Origin: Cinnamomum chago
Taxonomy: Eukaryota; Streptophyta; Magnoliopsida; Laurales; Lauraceae
DNA length: 64,000 bases
Assembly (NCBI GenBank): GCA_038049695.1
Contig: CP142452.1
Span: 96,417,501 to 96,481,500, forward strand
Reading direction: 5' to 3'
This document shows, piece after piece, positions 11,257 through 25,047 of the stretch. A model generated the notes under the pieces. It was not told where the DNA came from and made no database searches. It saw only the letters and a program-made list of their open reading frames with translations. Position 1 is the first letter of the stretch. Each line of letters starts with the position of its first letter. Both the position numbers and the translations under genes were made by a program.

Positions 11257-14200
11257 AAGGGGGAAATCATATCTTCTTTGCCCATCAATGTTTTTTTTTT
11301 GACAAAACAATAGTTCATACGGAAGTTGGTTCATTTTGTCAAGTTTTACTGAGACAGGTGGTTTAGTTCCTTTCTTGAGTAGAGAATTGATTAATTTCCT
11401 TTTGTTTATTAGGCTCCTCAATTCTCCCATCGCTTCTCATAGGAACTTCCATCAAAGGGAATCAATAGGCCAGTGCTGGGAAGCTGTGAACAGTGGAACC
11501 TGTTTCTCTTATGAGGGAGAGATTTTATTATAAGGGACCAATTTTCTTTTTGAATTTTGACTGCAATTCTTAATAAGTTATATAGACTTTGTTTTACAGC
11601 TCATTATTGTGTCTGTGAATCATAAACATTGTGGTATTCTGCTGTGCTTCCTTTGGTGAAAGGATGGATGTCTTGAAGATAGATAGTGTCATACTTGTTG
11701 GCTGAAAACATTGAAACCTACCTTAAATTCCATTGCAGATTTTTTGTGATTTTCATCAGCCTCCAAGAGCTTTTAGGACTAGTAACCAACCTACCAGGAA
11801 GTGCTTTGTTGAGCCCAGAGCTCATATTGTGGTGTGGTCCGTGTGGACAACCAGGAGATTGTGGTCCATAGGTCATCATTGGCTTTACATTTTGGAGCTA
11901 CCTTAGTTGGGAAGCTATTTGAGATGGGTGGCCGCATCAGTTCCTGGTGCTACAGAGTACTATGGTTTCTGTAGCTATGCTTCCAGTCCTCCTCGCATGT
12001 CCTTGCATCGTTGGTACTTTGTACCTTATCAACTTCATGGATTTGGTTGAGAGCAGCAGCTTGGGCCGCATGAAGTTCACGTTTCTAGAAACGGCTGTTA
12101 TGTAATGGTTTCACCTGTTTGTTTTAAATTTGGTGGCCGTTGCTTGTATTTGATCATAACAATGCCAACTGAAACACCAGTGAACTCCATTTTCAGCTTG
12201 TCACTATGAGGAGAGTGTCCTACGAGCAACTGCAGGTGCAGTCTAGCATTGCAGGGCCCACTTGGACCAACCTTTTATCAATGCAGCCCTGTTGATACTC
12301 TTTTCATCACATGATCTAACAACAGGCCCAATTTTATGCTCACTGAATCTTCACTCACTGTTGGATTAAATCTCAGTAAAATCTACCATTGACTTTAAGG
12401 CTGTTAAAGCAAGGGCTAAGATAATTTGGTGGGGCTGATTTTTTGAATTCCTTTTCGATCTGCCTTGCTTTCATTGATTAACTTGCATATAAGTGGACCC
12501 TATGAGCTAAATTGAAGTCTCCTTGTTGTTGCAGGCATCAGTTTAATATTAAGCGTTAAAGCACCGTACTGTTTTTTTTGGCATTATGAAGGAAAACTCG
12601 GCTGCAAAAATTAAACAAGATTCAGACTTGTGAACCCTTCTTTTGTGATCCACCTTGATGCATGCTAACCATGGGTTTAAGGTTAGATTAAAAGCACTTT
12701 ATATGGATTTAAAAGGTAGCTCAAATATTAGAGCTGATGATTGCAACCACCCAACGGTGCGAAACTTCGATCAGTCATAATAGTGCCTATATACCCTATC
12801 AAGTTTTGTGAGACCCACAAATTGTTACAATTATTGGTTGGATTGTGCTGGTTTTATAGGCACCTTAATCAATGTTATATGTGCTTTGAATGACCCTTTT
12901 TAGCAAGTTTGAAACGTAACTGATCACAGCCAAATATTTTGTTATTAGACACTATACTTTTGATGGCCTTGAGAAAAAGTTCGACTGTTGCAACTGTTGT
13001 GTGAGGATAGGCAAAAACTGGGGTTTCTAAACCAGGGGTAATATTCCTCTGCTAGCCCATAAACAATGCTAAAAAAAAATGTTCTTTTGAGTACTTTTAA
13101 AACCATAACTGGACGACTGATGCTATTAATAACCCAATAATGGTCCCTGAAATAAATCATCTGATGAGTGGCATGTGATGGTTAGGATTATGCATCATAC
13201 AATGGCAGTTATCATTCCAACTAGTGATGATTTTGGGCATTGACCGCGATGCTTCTCGTGTTGCTTTCTCTAAGAATGGTTTTTTTGGAGCTCATTGAGT
13301 CGGTTCTCTCACAAACTCTGAATTTAGATATCTAAGTGGTTTGAACTTCTGGTTACAACTTTATAACGGGAACAAATCCTGATTAGAACACCATTCATAG
13401 CAAATAAGTGAAATGCATTTCCCATTGAACATGCTGACCATGTGGAACAACCAATAACTGTAATGAAATCTGAAACCAAAAACCAGTTAAGGATATATCT
13501 AAAGAGGGCACCTCAAAGTACTCTCGGGAGTATTTGACTTGCTCAGTCTGGTCTGGACAGTCTAGCAGGAATTCACTTGATATAATCGCTTTCATGTTGC
13601 CTTATTTCAGGGAAATAAATCATCATCTTGTCCTTTAAGCTTTATCCCTTATATTTCGCATCAAATTTTTGAGTTTTACTTCTTTGCTCAAACCTATATG
13701 CAAGGGTGTTTTTAATAACTGCATTTGTTTTCTCACTACTTCATCCAAGGACTTTTAATGGCCTCCCTCTTTTCTTAGTTTCCTGTGTAGATGAAAACTT
13801 CCAATATCTCTTTCTGGGGGCTGGCTATATCGAGTTTCTGAGTACATACTCAATGCTCATACAATTTCAGCGGAAAAAATGGAGTCTGAAAAGGCCGAAA
13901 AAAAAGATGACGGCAAATGCTTAATCACAGGTGACTTTCATGATTAACCTCTAGATTATTACAGGTGACTTTCATGAATAACTGATGGCAATTGCAATGA
14001 CAAGGAAGATGACACATATTACATTAAGGGTAAAAGAGATGATGATGAACACTTAATCACAGCAAGAAGTGTCAGGGAAGAAAAAACACTGCAATTGAAC
14101 ATCCTACTTTTCGCTTCTAAAAAACCACCAAAGGTTTAAAATCGTCCAATCAGTGAGATGGTCTATCCATGGTAACTGCCACAGGCCTACAGGATGAACA

Positions 14201-16184
14201 GATTGAATCCTAGCACACAAATCCATGCCCGCAGGAAAATAACTGCTGTTTTAGGCAGAAAAAAAACAGAAGTAAATTGTAAACAGTCTTAAAAAAATCC
14301 TCAGAAGCTACAGTGACAGATCATCTCCTCTATGATCTTTCAAATGGACAACCATCGAAGGACAATAAAAGATAAATAGATATATAAACACATGAAAGCA
14401 TTGAATGTAAATGTCAACATAGTATGCAAGTCACAAAACATTTAGTCAAATTGATGGGCAATCAAATCTGTTCATGAGGTCCCAGAGTGGCCACCAATGA
14501 ATCAGATAATTGGCATGCTTGCTTAAAAGTCCCCACACTTACAGCTGAATCTTGCATTAGATTATATAATATATATGAATTGAACTCCTGTCACTTAAGT
14601 CAGGACATTGATTTTACCACACAGATGTGCCAAGGTCCCTACATTTTAAGGATCCACAGCCACTCCTGCAGTGAAAAGGAAATAAAACCCAGGTAAATTT
14701 GACTAGGCACTTCTAAAAGGTCGAAACATGATTTCCTATATGTTTTGTCTCTGTGACCTGAATGGAAAATATCCCATGCATTCTCCAGGAATAAGGATGC
14801 AATTGGACAAACCCGACACTGCAATGTTTTGGAATATTTTAAATGGGAATATTTTAATAGGTAAATGATGTAAATATCTATATGTTTTATAGAAACACTG
14901 AAGCACAACCTATCTGAGGATTTAGCTGAGGATAGACTGGAATGGAAAAACAGAATTCATGTAGTTGACCCCAATATAGATGGGACAAGGCTTTGATGAT
15001 GATGATGATGTTTTCAAAAACACCCACACTGCCTTGTTTGGGTACTGGAACAGTACAGGTGTACTATTATGTCCAATCCAAATGAAGAAAGATGGATGCT
15101 ACTATCAGATCCCATGGATGCACATAACCGTTCCCTCTGGATAATTTGTTATCCATGAGTATCTTAACAACCGATGAAGTGGAGACATTGTCAAGTAAGA
15201 TGGTCATCACTCCAAATACTGCAACATCCGTAAGTATAGCTTCTAGCTATAAATTCAATTTTTGGTGGAAAGCAGAAAAATTATGATGTTCTCCATTAGC
15301 TGTAACAGAGTTATTATAAAGAAACAGATAGATATACATTGGTAAAGGAAGAACTTACTGTGATGACTGGAAATAATTAGGTGGGCTTGTAATGTATGAT
15401 CTTTGAGCAAAGACAGACATCATTGGAGATTATACACATCCATCTTCCAAACCATTCTCCAAACGACAGTCACAGTCTACCATAATGAAGTGACCTCTAT
15501 CCAGAGGATCTTACAGAAAAATCCAATCATAACTCATCTTTCTACTTGTCCTTTATCCCCCTCTATATTGGTAACAGTAAATTAACTAGATTAGTAAAGG
15601 GGATTTCAACCTTCATACAAAAACAGCGAAAAAAGAAAGAAGCCAATGTAGAAGAGCATTATACCAAGGATAGAACACAAAATTACAAAGGAGGAGCAGC
15701 CAAAGTAATGATCCTAGCAATCCCTTGCTTTGCAACACATCCACTGTACAATTAGGTGATCTACTTATATGCGTAAAAGCAATCTGATTCGACAAGGATT
15801 ATAATTATATCTTGTTGAGGTAAAAAGAAAAAAGAGAAGAACTTCAATGACCCCCATTGAATGGAATTAGTATTAACCTGAAGTTTTCTTCTCTTTTATG
15901 TTACAAGCAGAGCAATAAATTTCAACACAGAATCATAGATCAAGCATTACATTGAAGATGCTCCAGGACAGAGGAAAACTTGTAGAGAAGAAGCAATTGG
16001 AGAGAGAACATTTCAAGTCAACTCAAACCTATATAGATTGATTATAGCATGAGAGAGAAAATCAAATGGGAGCCACTTACAAATCAAATTTAATTCACGC
16101 ACATAGTCGTTAATGAAATCACTCATTGAAAGTATTTGTTAGCAATAGAAAGAGGCGATCAATGAAATCCCCTCCAGCACAAAC
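11257..16184. other. Intergenic region: prohibitin 3' UTR side and DUF868 3' side
   Basis: The first few hundred bases are probably the prohibitin 3' UTR. The rest contains only short unconserved frames. No transposon ends, RNA genes or conserved proteins were recognised. The two genes converge here. Confidence 0.4.
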
Positions 16185-17081
16185 CTACTCATTCTTCCAG
16201 GCATACAATATCAATGAGAAACCAAGACCTTGTAATTGTGTTTCTCTGGTTATCTGTGAGGAGGACCAAGGCAACACATAAGGATCAGATATATGACTGC
16301 TGGACCACAATTTTTCCGCAGAAAGCCTAGTCTGGAACATAAACACCGCACTCCCCACAGTTGTGCTGAAAAGCCAATTATGGACATCCCAAAACACCTC
16401 CACAGGGAGTCCATCCACCAAGATGGTCTGATTCCCCCGGAATTTCCACATCAAGCGCTTCACCTGCATGACGGGCTTCTTATCGATGCGGATCAAGAGG
16501 CAGGGATCCTTCAGACCAGCCCCCTCGCACTCGATTGAGATGTCGTGGACATGCCCATTGTCCCAGAACTGGGCCTTTGTGCTATACACCTTCTTACCAA
16601 AAATATGCTCTCTCTTGGATATGAATGAGGCATTAGCAGGAGGGGGGCTAGCATTTGTCTTCCTGTAGGCCTCTTTGCTCAAATCACCAAGCAAGAGAGC
16701 CATCTCCTGATCGAAAACAACAGCCAGATAGAAACCCTCCAACGGCTCAGGCCCTGATCCGAATTTAGCCGATGAGAAGTCCCAAAAAATGTCAATTTTG
16801 CTGCCATCTACCTCCAGATTTTTTGACCCTCTTCTCTTAGAAAACAACCAGGGCTTTATCTCAACTTTACAGAGGCTTTGGTTGGAAGAATCATCAATCC
16901 CCACACTAAGACCCTGACCCATCAGATTCTTGCTCCATGTGATAGTAATCAGACATGGGTGGCCGCACAATCTACTCCTGTACACACATGTAACCAAATT
17001 CTGAGTAGTTCTGCTTGCCCCAGATGAAGAATCTGCAACTTGGACTCCATTCTCTCCGAAACAGGAAGGGAAATCCTTCAT
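16185..17081 (-). CDS. DUF868 family protein (plant-specific)
   Basis: The product is about 298 residues and matches the plant DUF868 family (PF05910) along its length. Visible family signatures in order are DFPSCFGENGVQVADSSSG at the N-terminus, QNLVTCVYRSRL, ITITWSKNLMGQGLSVGID, VEIKPWLFSKRRGSK, WDFSSAKFGSGPEPLEGFY, KREHIFGKKVYSTKAQF and VKRLMWKFRGNQTILVDGLP followed by VEVFWDVHNWLF. The biochemical role of the family is unknown to me. No signal peptide or membrane segment is seen. The start MKDFPSC was chosen because family members begin with M-x-DFPSC and a CAG acceptor ends one base before the ATG. The upstream exon would add Met-Ser if the spliced ATG at 17249-17251 is used. The coding part has no intron and looks intact. 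Confidence 0.92.
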   Translation of the reverse strand: MKDFPSCFGENGVQVADSSSGASRTTQNLVTCVYRSRLCGHPCLITITWSKNLMGQGLSVGIDDSSNQSLCKVEIKPWLFSKRRGSKNLEVDGSKIDIFWDFSSAKFGSGPEPLEGFYLAVVFDQEMALLLGDLSKEAYRKTNASPPPANASFISKREHIFGKKVYSTKAQFWDNGHVHDISIECEGAGLKDPCLLIRIDKKPVMQVKRLMWKFRGNQTILVDGLPVEVFWDVHNWLFSTTVGSAVFMFQTRLSAEKLWSSSHISDPYVLPWSSSQITRETQLQGLGFSLILYAWKNE

Positions 17082-17082
17082 A

Positions 17083-17246
17083 CTGATAACAGAACGATGC
17101 AAATCTATCCAATATTCTCTCCTTCTCTGTTTTCTCCTCTCTCTCCGTTACGTATTGGGTAAAAAAAAAAATCTAATTTTTCTTTCACTGACAGATCTGA
17201 TATGCAAGAAACCAAATGAAAAATAGAAAGAAGATGACTCTCCTAC
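17083..17246 (-). other. Probable leader intron of the DUF868 gene
   Basis: On the - strand a donor (GATGAG|GTAGGAG) and an acceptor (TTATCAG|TATGAAG) bound 164 bp. Removal joins ATGAG to TATGAAG, which reads ATG AGT ATG AAG in frame with the main coding region. The acceptor fits well and the donor is acceptable. A short upstream frame, ATG GGT CAT TGA, lies about 25 bases before the junction. Confidence 0.55.
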
Positions 17247-17251
17247 CTCAT

Positions 17252-20200
17252 CCGAACAAGAACTCAATGACCCATCTTCCAAAACGCTGCAGGGAACTCC
17301 TCCTGTGATTTTTGAGAAGATTTGATTCTTCAGTTTCTTCGACACCCAGAAAACCGATACTTCAGGCAAGGGACAAATGCTCTAAAATCAGAGACAGCTA
17401 CGAGGAATGTGGACAGCAGTAAAAACACAAAAAACCCATTACATAACGGCACTTGTTTCACTCTCATTTGGCCTGTTGAAAGATTCTAAAAAAACCCAAA
17501 ACCCAGACATAGATAAAGATAGCTAGCTGAATCATCCAGCCAAGCATGGGTGGAAAATGGTTGCTGAGAATTGCTCAAAAGGTAATAAAAAGGAAAAGGT
17601 AAAGAGCTTCTACCCCATATGGAACATTTTCATTTATAATTGATATCTCCCTCTCACATGCATTTGAGAGGAGAAAAAACAAAGATACGGTTCACAGATA
17701 GGAGACTCTACTTGAAGCAGATTCTCTTTTGACAGTTTTTGGAGACCGTATAGGAGAGAGAGAGAAATCCCAGTTATTCATAGTGTACAATTGCAATTGA
17801 CCGCTGCAATGAAAACGATTTTAGATTGTAATGAATGCGTAGACTAGATGAAGGCTTGAGGTGTCATTAAATTGGGACAGTTACTACCATTTATTTAGTG
17901 CCAATCCTGATCCTGACCATAGAAAGTTATCAGAATTCACCAACAGTACTGGGACCGGAAATTTACACTACCCACCATTATATCTTCCTTTAACAATTTG
18001 TTTTATTTTTAAATGTCTCTTCCATTTATATATATATATATATATTTGTTTTGTTTTTTAGATGTTTCTTTCATTAAGAAGTAAGATTTTTTCACCTGTC
18101 TCTTGTGCTCCATCGGAATCCCGAGTCATCGTGGGGCCCATGACTTTTTTAAGGTGTGCAACGACAATCTGGATGAGCGCTCTCATGGAGCATACTACAT
18201 AGGTCAAAATTTTCCTCATTAAGAAAAACCACAATATTGGAAAGAACATGTATGAGCAAGACTATATACAAAAGGTAATTTTGTCTGTATTAGATAACCA
18301 CGTACTTATTTGTCTTCCCTTGTTTTCGCAAATAGCCATCTTTGTTCCTTGATTGTAAGGTCTCAATTAATTACTTTGACTAAATTCCTTTTTCTTTTTT
18401 GGTATCCTAGCTAAGGGGACATGGACCCAAGAGACTCGCACATGTGAGAAGAAAATCCACACACAATTGGGTGAGAACTCGCACATGTGAGGAGTGGGGA
18501 TAGACTAAGGGTAGTCCCTGGTCATCTCGGTGAGAGGCGGCAACAACTTTGACCTCCAGTTAAATATGATTTTTTTGACCGATTGGTAAAATTCAACACG
18601 TTTAATATAAGAGGATGAAAGTACCCTGAAATAACTTGATGTGGACTTATTTAATGGCATTAATATGAGTTAAATTGACTCGATTTTAATGATGTTTTTG
18701 TGTTAATGTCTTTGATGAGGTCTTTTCATTCTGCAATAAGATATGCTTGATATCATCAATAATGATAAAAGAAAAACGAATTCGATTTTGACAGCATGCA
18801 AAATCAGTTGACTAAGATTGTTGGATTAATATTGGTAGGTATTTGCAAAAGAAACAGGTTCTTCTTTCTAATTGTTAGAATATATGGGTTGCTTCAAGGT
18901 AAAATTTCCTGTATTAAATGATATCAACAACATGGCAGTTGAGATTGCTCGATGGATCAATCAATCTAGACCTTCCAAATGAGGAGACACCATGTAGCTG
19001 CGCCGATGGTCAACAAATTAAATGGAGTCTAAACATCTCTTGACCAATTAAAAAACAAATGGGTTATAAGGGATTGTATTTGTGTAACTTCCCATTCAGT
19101 TATTAGTGGCTCTTCACAGACAGATGGTCACCAAATATTGGAGGTCTGATCCATTGGATCCTGACCCTAGAAATATATGAGCACAATTGAGTAGGGTTCT
19201 TTCACAATGGGGTTCTAGAAATATATGAGTACAATTGAGTATGGTTCTTTCACAATGGGGTTGGTTTTGTTTTTTGGCTGAAAAATCTGGTGTTTGTTGT
19301 TGAGTTCAAGTTGAGCAAATCTTGTTACTTGTGGATGTTTTCTGTTTGTTTTATTTACTTGTAAACAGGGTGTTTTCTTTTACTCAGTCAAAAGAGTAGG
19401 TGTTGAAGTTTAGAAGATTGGGTTTCTCATAATTAATTTATTTAATAGAGGACTGGTTTTTACTCAATGAAAGGTCCAGTCCTCTGGTCTCCTACTGGGT
19501 GATATAGCTGTGGACCCCACTAATTAGGTGGGGCACTGTATCAAGTCCTGTTTGGATCCACCAATGGGATTCAGTGAACTATATATTGTAATGACTTTCT
19601 TAATCTTTTGGATGAAATTATAGGCTTTTGGTTGAAATTATAGGCTTTGGGATGCTTTTAGTTTATTTGACTTTTTTGTAATGATGGAATGCTGTGGCTG
19701 TCATGTATTTTTTTTTAATAACGGAGGGTGTTCTAGTCTTTTGGGCTAATATAATACCTACGGGTCTAGAGGAGCCAAATAAATTCCTTGTGACCCAATG
19801 TGGCATGGTTATGGTTTGGATTTTTTTTTTGTTCCCTTGTATTTCGTTGATGGTAGTTGACATGGATTTGGTACAAGCACTAATGCAAGTGAATGGCCCA
19901 ATGTAACACTGGAGAATGGAGCATCACCACCTGTGATTAGTGGGACCAATTGAGATGGGGTCCGCAGGTTGATGGCAAATGCATCCACTCTATTTATTAT
20001 ATGGGTCAGATATCTCCAACGTCACCTAACTAGGCCTAACCACTTAGCAGGTAATCTTTTGTTGGGTGCTATTGCATCCGAAAAAATCATTCTAACCATC
20101 TAAGTGTTTTGGGAGATAGAGATGGTTGTTAAGGAAATTTTTTTTTTTCAGGTAAAGGGGTTGTTAAGCAAAATTGATGCATGATGGGGGACAATAACAG

Positions 20201-20349
20201 CCAATGAGCCAAAATATTTAATTTAATTTGCTTCAAAAGGTAAAAGGGAGGGGAGAGAGAACAGTTGTTGGGTGGGTTACCTAGGGTGGGTCAGGTTCAG
20301 CTAGGCGATGACCCCGCTAGCGGTGATTATGCATTTGAAAGCATGGTTC
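17252..20349. other. DUF868 promoter side and intergenic DNA
   Basis: Sequence from 17252 to about 17750 contains CT/GA-rich leader-like DNA on the - strand. Beyond that no gene was recognised. A 48-bp direct repeat lies at 19167-19262 and a (TA)n tract near 18031. The remainder is A/T-rich, without visible coding content. Confidence 0.4.
19167..19262. repeat. Two tandem copies of a 48-bp unit
   Basis: CTAGAAATATATGAGYACAA begins at 19167 and again at 19215, and both copies run to ACAATGGGGTT with two or three differences. It is a recent local duplication. Confidence 0.8.
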
Positions 20350-20610
20350 AAAGACTCTCAAGGTTTTGTTTGTTTTCATGTAATTGAATTTCTAGAAAGT
20401 CTGAGACTTCGTATTTTTAGAAATGGCTAAAATTAAAGAATCAAAGGTGAATATTCAAAACCGACCATCAAATGTTGTCTTCTTTAATGGAAATTCTATT
20501 GAGGTAACATAGATAATGAATTCCTAACCATCACTATAGTAATTCAAATCATAGGAAAATAAGGTCTTATCTACATCACTCTCATCTTTTTAATAATCCT
20601 TTGGCAGAGA
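20350..20610 (+). mobile_element. Diverged Tourist-like MITE copy
   Basis: The interior matches the better-preserved element at 24104-24441 in order: ATCAAATG, TTCTTTAAT.GAAA, CCATCAC..TA.TAA.TCAAATC, then ATCTACA.CAC. The ends are eroded, so the limits are approximate and no target duplication is claimed. Confidence 0.45.
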
Positions 20611-23600
20611 GAAGGGTGGAACCAGAAAATTCTCCACAGAAGATCCACTTATTTAAAATAAAAAAAAAGCTGTCTATTGAAAGTCTTGTCAAAACCTGAG
20701 TTGCTCAATGTGCTTCTTAGCTACTCTGATGAGTTTGAGATCTAAAACCATGTCCAAAACACAATTCTAAGACCCTAATGGGTCATCAGGTGCTTCAAAA
20801 CCAAAACGTATCATCTGACATCAGAAGAGAATTATCAGTCTAATTCATCTCCTGATTTTCAACTCAATATTTTAAGATTATTTAAGATTTAATTTACAAG
20901 CTCCCCACTTAAAAGATTCTAAAGGTGTTTTAGTTTTAAATATGATAATAGAGTTTACGATGTTACCTAAACCATTAAAAAAATGGGGTTAGTTCTTCAT
21001 GAAATTAACCAATAAGTGTTAAGCCATACTAAAGAACCGTTGGTCCCAGATGATTGTCGGAATGGAACTCACAGAAAAACTTTGTGCGTTCCGGTGTGAA
21101 ATAGGTCTTAAGAACTTGCTGCTTTTAGATCTTCTAGATGATCAACCAAGATTTCCCATCTCCCTTATATATAATAATTTTTAGGAGTCATGGCTACTAC
21201 AGACTCTACCCCTCATGGAATCCCACAACTCTTGACCAGATCGGGAGTCTGATCTTGATCCAAACTCTACAGTTAAGAGCTTGATCGCTATCTGACTATA
21301 TCATCCATGACACACCATCGGGTTGGATTTGGCGTTGGCCCTACAGTAGTCGGGCCACACAAATTTTCTTTTCTTCTACTTCTCAACTAAATCTCAAGGC
21401 TCACCATAAGCTTATGCATGTTTAATCATGGTGTGCTTTTGGGTTGCTAGAAAGAAAGCAACTATTTTAATAAATTGAAATCTCAATTCCACTCGGATGG
21501 TTACTCAACCAAGAAAAAGTCGGGGATGATTGTTCAGTTAGACCTGTCTAATTCATTCAGACTTATCAAGACGGATCAACTTGGAGAGCCAAGGAAGGTC
21601 ATAAATATCCACAATAGAAAAGAAAAATTGTTATAATTTTTCATAATCTTTCTAGCATGCCACTATTGGTTATTTCGATCAACACATATTCTTTGTAAAA
21701 AACAAAGGGTTAAGAAAACTGATTTTTCTTAAAAAGGGAGAGTTTTGATATCCTATGAAAGTGATTGAAATACAAGAAATTCTCTCTCCTGTGGAAACAT
21801 AGATCCACAAAGAGAGGGTTCCTCTTTGTTGCATAACTAAAGTCTTTTTAGCCCAGTTGATTGGATACACAATGAGACTTGGAACTGTTTAGGTAATTTT
21901 CTTGTAAAGTATTGTGAAGTAAAGAGTCAATCCAATATACAAGAAAATAAGTGGGGTCAAATAAAAATGTACTAAAAAGACTTTACAAGAAAAAAATTAG
22001 AAAATCTACACTCTCATTGCCTTAAAATAAAAAAAATAAAAAATAAAAAAACCAAAAAAAATATTCTCTCATACTACTAAATGACAAAAGGCTATTACTT
22101 GACATTTTATCGTTTATTTGACCCCCATCTTCTTTAATTCTATCTTATTTGATAATTTTCTTCGCTTCACTTTACAATTGAATCACAAGAATAACCTTTT
22201 GTACTTCGTAGGCTTCTTTTTTGTGCGAGCATACTTTAATTCCTTCCTCAATGACTCCCTTAGCTTGTGGGGGTCCCTTGTAGCTGACGTCATTGTCACA
22301 AATATCAATGAGAGTTTGAAAGTATCACGATAATATCATCAGATTCAAATGAACTATCAATAACATCATGACCTTTTCAAATTATAGCCAAAATTTGGAA
22401 AAACTTTCAACAAAATTATGAGATAATGGTAATAAAAATGGGGGAAAAGGAGAAATGTTCAAATTACCTTTTAATAACATTTTATGCTTATTTAGTGATT
22501 TTCTGCCTTTTTTTATTGTTTGTTTTCGATGACATCTTCTCAATGATATCTGGAGGAAAACCTTAAATTTCTCATGACAATGTGTCCCACACAGACACAC
22601 ACAGTTTATACACTAGAATTTAATAAAATACAAAAACTTTGAATTTTATACCTTAGGAAACAAACCAAATCAGAAGATCTGATACCAGAGTGGACCTGAT
22701 AAACCCCACCTATTTTAAATTGTGTTTCTGAACTCTTGGATGATTTTTTTTTTATATATAGTCAGTCACTCTCTCTTTCAATATTACAAGAACAACTACT
22801 TCCTGCCAGTCTTCAAATCAACCTGACCTAACTCTCATCTCTTCCCACCACATTTTACATGATAGAATTGTAAATGGCCCCATGTAGGTCGGATCAGATT
22901 CAACCCTTACCTGACTGAAATATTAATATGATTTCAGAATTGGGCAGCCTGTATATGCCACAACAGACCCAGATATGGTTCATTTGGGACCCACACACGC
23001 GACCTACTGCAATTGGCTCACTGGGTTGACCTGACCTATTGACATGCATATATATATATATATATATCCACAACAATTCATAAAATATAATGTGTCGCTA
23101 GAGTGCAAAAAAAAGTGCAAAGCTACCATGCAATGGAGGCACTTTTGTGTTAACTTTACTAACCTTTTGCCTGCCTTTATTTCCTTGCGCTTATGAGTAC
23201 CAATCATTCCTACTTACAGTTTTTCTTGTGCCTTCAACCATATACCATCAACGTATCCATTCCATGTCCCTTTTACAAGGAGGGAGTAAGGTAGGATGTG
23301 GGTTGAATGAGATTTTTCTAATTGAGCCTCTCCATACAAAACCAAGTTGGCAGGTTGAAAGTCATGTGTGGTCATGGTGCTCCTCATGGGCCCCCATGTT
23401 CATATGCCATGAGCATATGCTGCCATATGGGATTTATTTTTCACCACTATCACATGCTATGGTCCTTTATAAATTATCCATGACCCCATATGTTTCACAT
23501 CACATTCATTATTTTCTGCATTTGATTTGACTTCACCTATTTAAGTTTTTCCGAGCACATGGGTACTAAGATCCAAATGGTCTTGCTCTATCTCTTTATC

Positions 23601-24103
23601 TTTCTCATTGGTATGATAATTAATGGGTGAGTCCCTCTTTAGATGGAGATGCCCCCTAATAATCTTTCTAAGCCTATATAGCATTGTGGAAGCTTTGAAC
23701 CTAGTGTTGTGTTCATTGTCATCGGATGATGGAATTATATAGGGTAAGATCAAGTATCCTTTGCAGAGACGTTTCTATCTACAAAAAGATGAAATAATTC
23801 TTGGAACACTCCTCATGATTCAAGAGATAAAATGCACCCTTTGATCAAAGAGCTGGACAATAGGAGGATTAGAACTCCTTGTCTCCAACACTTCCTCTCT
23901 TTGGACGTGTCATATGGTAAGGTTGGAGAGGAGTGAGCATCCAACTCCTCATATTTATTACAGGTGCTTCCCTTCCCTAATTAAAGTTGCAAGAATGATC
24001 TTTCTAATTTGAAGTGGATGCCAATAAGCATTTTACTAATTTTTACTTGCACAAAATAAAAGAAAACAATAAGCAAGTAGACAAAGTTTGCAAATGTCAG
24101 TAA
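20611..24103. other. Intergenic DNA, no gene recognised
   Basis: Only short unconserved frames are present. A (TA)n tract lies near 23048. The sequence around 21000-21450 has a leader/LTR-like look with a TATATAA motif, but nothing decisive. Confidence 0.35.
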
Positions 24104-24441
24104 GGGCCTATTTGGAATACATAGGAATTGAATAAATAGAAATTCATGTGATACGAGGTTAAAAATGAAGCAATAGGTAAGTATACAAAAATTACAATCA
24201 AATGAGATTTTCTTTAATCGAAAGAGAATCAAGGAAAGATGAGACATGAAAACCCAGCCATCACCCTAATAACTCAAATCCTAAAAGAATCAAGATACCA
24301 TCTACAACACCACCTTAAAACCTTCACCCTCACCTTACATCATCATACATCACCTCTTTAATTATCCTTAGGTGTATGTCATTTGATCATAAATTCCTTT
24401 GTATTTAACTCATATGTAATCTAATGCAAACAAATGGGCCC
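24104..24441 (+). mobile_element. Tourist-like (PIF/Harbinger) MITE, best-preserved copy
   Basis: The element starts GGGCCTATTTG and ends CAAATGGGCCC, so the ends are inverted repeats. It is flanked on both sides by TAA, the 3-bp target duplication typical of PIF/Harbinger-derived Tourist MITEs. Length is 338 bp and there is no coding capacity. Related copies occur at 20350-20610 and, inverted, near 54567-55030. Confidence 0.7.
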
Positions 24442-25006
24442 TAAACAAATCATAAGGAGCATCCCTGTTGGAGATGAGGTTCTCCCATGTGGCAGCACAT
24501 GTGGGCCCTACAAAAATCTAAGACTTTGTGCACTAACCATTTTTATTGTTAGTCCTATATATGGACCTTCAAAATAAAAAGAAAAGATCTCAGCCATACC
24601 ATACTCATGGCAGCTAAAACCATAATAAACTCACCTTCTACATGCCTTCTCATGCATAAGTGCTAGTCCAGAATTTTTACTCAAATTGAATTTCCATTTG
24701 TGAAATATGGGTTATGTATTTTTATGTATGATGTATATTATGTAACTAGAGTAAAATTTGGGCCAAATCTTACGCAGTCGAAGGCCTTAGATATGAGTAG
24801 GTATCTTTTGCATGCAATGGCGGAACTAAGTATTACAATGCGCACCCACGAGATTCGATATACTCCTTAAATAGGCCTTAAAATTTTCATTTTATTATTT
24901 GACTTAGTTTGATCATTGTCTGCACCACTCAAATGAAAATTCTGGATCTACGGTTGTTTGCATGGCAGTTATAGCTATTAGTTCTGTTGAGTACACCTCC
25001 ATTCAA

Positions 25007-25047
<41 letters not shown>

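Noticed and set aside
17148-17369. 73-residue frame upstream of DUF868 that looked like a conserved upstream ORF
   Set aside because: It opens with TTG rather than ATG, has no internal Met and runs through the predicted intron; without comparative data it is not supported.
22671-22690. TGGTATCAGATC on the - strand, like an LTR retrotransposon primer-binding site (initiator tRNA-Met)
   Set aside because: No pair of LTRs and no coding remains were recognised beside it; a 10-12 base match alone is weak.
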